This document shows, piece by piece, positions 60,857 through 64,000 of a stretch of 64,000 nucleotides of DNA. The notes beneath the pieces are model-generated. The model ran no database searches and was not told where the DNA came from. It was given only the letters and a program-made list of their open reading frames with translations. Location of the stretch: the NCBI RefSeq assembly GCF_029906645.1, contig NZ_JARYGZ010000001.1, positions 673,208 to 737,207 of the forward strand, in the 5' to 3' direction. Position numbers and translations under genes: made by a program. This DNA is from Sphingomonas oryzagri (GTDB lineage Bacteria; Pseudomonadota; Alphaproteobacteria; Sphingomonadales; Sphingomonadaceae). Every line of letters begins with the position of its first letter. The first letter of the stretch is position 1.

Positions 60857-62950
60857 CTATCGGGTCTGGACCCATTCGAGGACGGTAAGCGGCGGACGTT
60901 GCAGGATGCGCGTGTCGATCGAGGCGCCGGTCAGCACGAAATAGAGGTCATGCCGGCCGGAACCGCCATGCAGCTGCGTGGTCAGCGTGTGGCGCGCAGC
61001 CTCGGCCGGAAAGCCCGCGAGGGGCAGCGAAGCGACCAGCGGGCCGTCGATGGCATCGGCATGAACCTCGATCTCGCCTTCGGGCGTGCGGGGCTTGGGC
61101 AATTCGAGGATCGGCGACTGGGCACCGAGCCGTTCGTTATAGGGGAGGTGCACCAGCGAGAGATCGAGCGCCTTCGCGGTGCCGAGATCGACGCCGCGCT
61201 CGACCCAGCAGGGCTGGCGCATCGCCACCTTGACGCGGGGCGGGGCGATCGCGCCGCCGGGTGGGGGCGACAGGATCAGGCCGGTGGTATCGGGCACGCA
61301 GAAATCGAGCGCGACGCTGGAGACGCGGCCGCCCGTGGCAGGCTGAGGCGGCGCGGGTGGCCCGCCGGCATCGAGGCCCATCAGCCGGTAGCGGGTGCGC
61401 TGTACGATGAGGCGCTTCGAAAAATCGTCCCAGTCGAGCCGGCCGGCGGGTGTCCAGCCCACCTCCGCAATGGCGGACGCGCGCGGGTAGGTGAGCTTTG
61501 CGGCCCATGCCTCGGTACGGGCGCGCTCGGTCCATAGCTGGCCCTGCAGGCCCAGCACATGCGCCTGCTGCGCCGGGGTGAGGCCCGCCGGCACGGGATC
61601 GTGGCGATAGATCGCCTCGGTGCGGATCACGTCCGTCCAGCTCGGCGGTTCGTCGGGCGCGGTACTCTGGCGATTGTCGAGATAGTAAAGCGGCGCCTGC
61701 GCGATGATGACGTCATGCTCGCTGCGCGCCGCCTTCGCCGCGCCTTCGCCGCCATGCCACGACATCACCACCGCCTGGGTATCCAGCCCGTCGCCGGACG
61801 CGCCTTCCTGAATCTCGTCCCAACCGACGATGCGGCGGCCATGGGCCTCGACGAATTTGCCGAGCCGGCCAATGAACCAGCGTTCGAGCGCGGATTCGTC
61901 GGTGAGGCCGAGCGCGCGCATCTTGGCCTGTACGGCGGGCGAGGCTTTCCATTGGGTCTGATCGACCTCGTCACCGCCGAGATCGATGTAGGGACTGGGG
62001 AACAGGTCCATCACTTCGGAAAGGATGTTCTGCACGGTCTCGAACGTATAGTCGTCGGTGTTGAGCACCTCTGGTAGCAGGCCCCAGTCTGCGGTCACCG
62101 GCTCGGCCTTGAACCCCGCGACGCCGAGTTCCGGATAGGCCGCGATGAGCGCGGTCGAATGGCCGGGCAGATCGATCTCCGGCATCACGTTGACGTGGCG
62201 ACGCGCGGCATAGGCGACCACCGCGCGGATCTGATCCTGCGTGTAATAGCCGCCGTAGCGCCCCGGCGGATCGGGAAACACCGCCTGCCGCCACGCGCCG
62301 ACCGATGTCAGCTTCGGATAGCGCTTGATCTCGATCCGCCAGCCCTGATCGTCGGCCAGGTGCCAGTGGAAATTGTTGAGCTTGTGGAGCGCCATCCAGT
62401 CGATGAAGTGCTCAATGAACGCCACGGATTGCATGTGACGGGCGGAATCGAGCATCAGCCCGCGCCACAGGAAGCGCGGCTGGTCGGCGATGTGGAGCGG
62501 GGCAAGGCGGCGCCCGGCCGCGCCGGGACGTTCGGTGAGCAACTGCCACAGCGTCACGCCGCCATAGAACAGGCCGGCGCCGCCGTTCGCCTGGATGGAG
62601 ACGCCCTGCGCATCGACGTCGAGCATGTAGGCCTCGTCGCCACCGGCCATCGCCGCAGCGGAGGCGAAGCGGATGTCGCCGCGCCGGGCCGGGCCGGTCG
62701 CCAGCGTCAGCCGCAGCTTCAGCGTATCCGCCAGCTCGTCGCGCAGCCAGCTCGCCGCCTCGCGCGCCGCGCTGTCGCCGGCCGGGATCACGATGCGCGT
62801 GGCCGGGCCGATCGTCAGCGCCGCGCCGGTCCGCATCGCAATGGTCGCGGGGCGGGGGAGCAGGGCTGGCTCGGGCGCAGTCTGCGCCTGCGCCGCGAGC
62901 GGTGCGGCAAACAGGGCGGCGGCAGCGGCGGCGCGGGCACGCAAGCTCAT
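60857..62950 (-). CDS. GH20 beta-N-acetylhexosaminidase, exported
   Basis: This 697-aa enzyme has a signal peptide (ALFAAPLAAQAQT), a GH20b N-domain and a TIM barrel with MLDSARHMQSVAFIEHFIDWMALHKLNNFHWHLADDQGW (cited in parts). The catalytic Asp-Glu pair is in YIDLGGDEVDQ. LGLQGQLWTERA is the C-terminal barrel end, and a ~150-aa extra C-domain follows. It releases terminal GlcNAc/GalNAc from chitooligosaccharides or glycans. Its ATG overlaps the sulfotransferase stop (ATGA), linking it to the upstream sulfotransferase and TonB receptor. Confidence 0.93.
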   Translation of the reverse strand: MSLRARAAAAAALFAAPLAAQAQTAPEPALLPRPATIAMRTGAALTIGPATRIVIPAGDSAAREAASWLRDELADTLKLRLTLATGPARRGDIRFASAAAMAGGDEAYMLDVDAQGVSIQANGGAGLFYGGVTLWQLLTERPGAAGRRLAPLHIADQPRFLWRGLMLDSARHMQSVAFIEHFIDWMALHKLNNFHWHLADDQGWRIEIKRYPKLTSVGAWRQAVFPDPPGRYGGYYTQDQIRAVVAYAARRHVNVMPEIDLPGHSTALIAAYPELGVAGFKAEPVTADWGLLPEVLNTDDYTFETVQNILSEVMDLFPSPYIDLGGDEVDQTQWKASPAVQAKMRALGLTDESALERWFIGRLGKFVEAHGRRIVGWDEIQEGASGDGLDTQAVVMSWHGGEGAAKAARSEHDVIIAQAPLYYLDNRQSTAPDEPPSWTDVIRTEAIYRHDPVPAGLTPAQQAHVLGLQGQLWTERARTEAWAAKLTYPRASAIAEVGWTPAGRLDWDDFSKRLIVQRTRYRLMGLDAGGPPAPPQPATGGRVSSVALDFCVPDTTGLILSPPPGGAIAPPRVKVAMRQPCWVERGVDLGTAKALDLSLVHLPYNERLGAQSPILELPKPRTPEGEIEVHADAIDGPLVASLPLAGFPAEAARHTLTTQLHGGSGRHDLYFVLTGASIDTRILQRPPLTVLEWVQTR

Positions 62951-63762
62951 ATCACCGGCACTCCGTGGATATTTTCCTCGCGCCCGTCCCAGAAATTGGA
63001 CGTGGCGTAATTGTGGTAGATGTCGGGCGGGATGCTGAGTGGCTTCTCGGCCGGGGTCACGCCCTTGCGGACGCGGTGCAGACCGGGCAGGCCGATGCGC
63101 AGATCATATTCGGTCTCGTCCGCCTCGACGGTGGCGGGATCGTGCGCGAAGCGCGGCTCGCCGATCAGGTCGTAGAGCCGGGCGAGCGTCGCCTCGGGCG
63201 CCTTGGTCAGGCTTTCGTAGCGGACCACGATCAGCCGTTTCGCGAATTCGGTGAACCACAGGGAACGCAGCGCCGAATGGGGGCCGCCGATCACGCCGTC
63301 GCGGGCGTTCATCATGATCTGGACGCGGCCGTAGATCGAAGGCTCGTTCTTGTAGTTGAACAGCGAGTTATACTGAAGCGGATTGGCCCGCAGGATCCGC
63401 TCGAAACTGTCGATGATGCGGAACACGTCACGCACGCAGCAGATGATCCGCGCCTGCGGAAAGAGCTGGGCCAGCATCGGCGCGTTGGCGGTCCACATCC
63501 GGTTGGTGTCGAAGATCAGATCGGCCGGACTGTCCTCGTAATAATTCTCGAACAGGCCACGCAGCACGCGGGCGCGCTTCCCATCATCGAAGAAGGACGA
63601 ATATTTGCGCTCCGCCCCCATCGCATCGACCATGCGATCGACCATCGCGTAGAGCGGGCTGGTGACGCTCGCGTGGCAGCGGGGATTCTGGCGCAGCAGC
63701 GCGGAAAGCAGCGTGGAGCCGGAACGGGGCAGGCCGGCGATGAAGTGGAAGGTCTGCGGCAT
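62947..63762 (-). CDS. Sulfotransferase family protein
   Basis: This 271-aa cytoplasmic protein begins MPQTFHFIAGLPRSGSTLLSALL, the PAPS 5-phosphosulfate-binding loop. ARIICCVRDVFRIIDSFERIL is the 3-phosphate-binding region with a catalytic-side Arg, and RLIVVRYESLTKAPEATLARL follows. It would transfer sulfate from PAPS to a sugar or other hydroxyl. Its presence in a GH20/TonB/GntR amino-sugar operon is common in sphingomonads but its acceptor is unknown. Confidence 0.88.
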   Translation of the reverse strand: MPQTFHFIAGLPRSGSTLLSALLRQNPRCHASVTSPLYAMVDRMVDAMGAERKYSSFFDDGKRARVLRGLFENYYEDSPADLIFDTNRMWTANAPMLAQLFPQARIICCVRDVFRIIDSFERILRANPLQYNSLFNYKNEPSIYGRVQIMMNARDGVIGGPHSALRSLWFTEFAKRLIVVRYESLTKAPEATLARLYDLIGEPRFAHDPATVEADETEYDLRIGLPGLHRVRKGVTPAEKPLSIPPDIYHNYATSNFWDGREENIHGVPVI

Positions 63763-63825
63763 CGGGCTCCTCGGCGACGGGTTCGGCCAGTGACCGGACG
63801 CAGCTGCGCCCGGCCACCTCGTGCC

Positions 63826-64000
63826 TTAGAACTTGTAGCGGAGATTGGCACCGAAATAGCGGGCATAGTCTCGCGGCAGATAGGCCATCTGCCCGTATGT
63901 GAAGCCCATCACCGCCGGTTCGTAGGAACGCTCGTAATAGAGGTGGTTGGTGATGTTCTTGACGTACAACGTCGCGCTCCAGCGGCTGTCCTTGGGCGCG
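63826..64000 (-). CDS. TonB-dependent receptor, C-terminal end only
   Basis: Reading the minus strand from the right edge gives 57 residues ending in a TAA at 63826-63828. They match the last strands of a TonB receptor (SRWSATLYVKNITNHLYYER, ARYFGANLRYKF) with the terminal Phe. The gene continues beyond the window and is the first gene of the receptor, sulfotransferase, hexosaminidase operon, so it probably takes up chitooligosaccharides. Confidence 0.9.
   Translation of the reverse strand, partial: APKDSRWSATLYVKNITNHLYYERSYEPAVMGFTYGQMAYLPRDYARYFGANLRYKF

Overview
The window is a GC-rich (roughly two-thirds G+C), gene-dense accessory stretch of a chromosome or megaplasmid. It is most consistent with an alphaproteobacterium of the Sphingomonadaceae. 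Supporting this are five TonB-dependent receptors (one cut by the right edge), many signal-peptide-bearing amidohydrolases, a LigJ-type hydratase of protocatechuate 4,5-cleavage, a single-chain indolepyruvate ferredoxin oxidoreductase, a NagX/GH20 locus and a type III PKS locus. Operons are tight, with ATGA/TGATG overlaps and several TTG or GTG starts. I see no rRNA, tRNA, CRISPR array, insertion sequence or integrase.

Layout. 1-7.7 kb: a MocR regulator (cut by the left edge), divergent from a PaiB-like FMN protein and an overlapping run of three exported amidohydrolase-fold proteins, one of which has lost its metal motif. 7.8-13.5 kb: a response regulator, histidine kinase, TonB receptor and phytase in one direction, a candidate self-contained phytate-sensing and uptake unit. 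13.6-19.6 kb: a catabolic operon (amidohydrolase, two tandem 4,5-dihydroxyphthalate-decarboxylase-like proteins, GST, MFS) with a divergent LysR. 19.6-27.8 kb: HpcH/HpaI aldolase, APH-type kinase, acyl-CoA dehydrogenase and SDR, divergent from indolepyruvate oxidoreductase, with a HutC-type GntR regulator. The kinase and dehydrogenase look like a split ACAD10/11 or LvaA/LvaC pair. 27.9-31.5 kb: a TonB receptor divergent from ligJ across a symmetric four-half-site operator.

31.8-41.6 kb: two convergent operons that meet at a strong hairpin and form an organosulfur scavenging island. One holds the permease, ATPase, thiol-dioxygenase-like cupin and triple rhodanese. The other holds LysR, peroxiredoxin-like protein, solute-binding lipoprotein, TonB receptor and flavin monooxygenase. 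41.8-51.7 kb: stress and redox genes, namely a large-subunit catalase with a small helix-hairpin-helix protein; LysR opposite VOC/old-yellow-enzyme/SRPBCC; AKR and CMD opposite LysR; and LysR opposite a peroxiredoxin-like protein.

52.0-58.7 kb: a compact polyketide locus (ACP, ketosynthase, type III PKS, methyltransferase, FAD oxidoreductase, all overlapping by 4 nt), followed by a siderophore-type TonB receptor. This is the best candidate in the window for an uncharacterised biosynthetic system. 58.8-64 kb: an amino-sugar locus with a nagX-like gene broken by a single amber codon, a GntR/UTRA regulator, GH20 hexosaminidase, sulfotransferase and the C-terminus of another TonB receptor.

All functions are read from sequence motifs and gene context. 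No database search was run.
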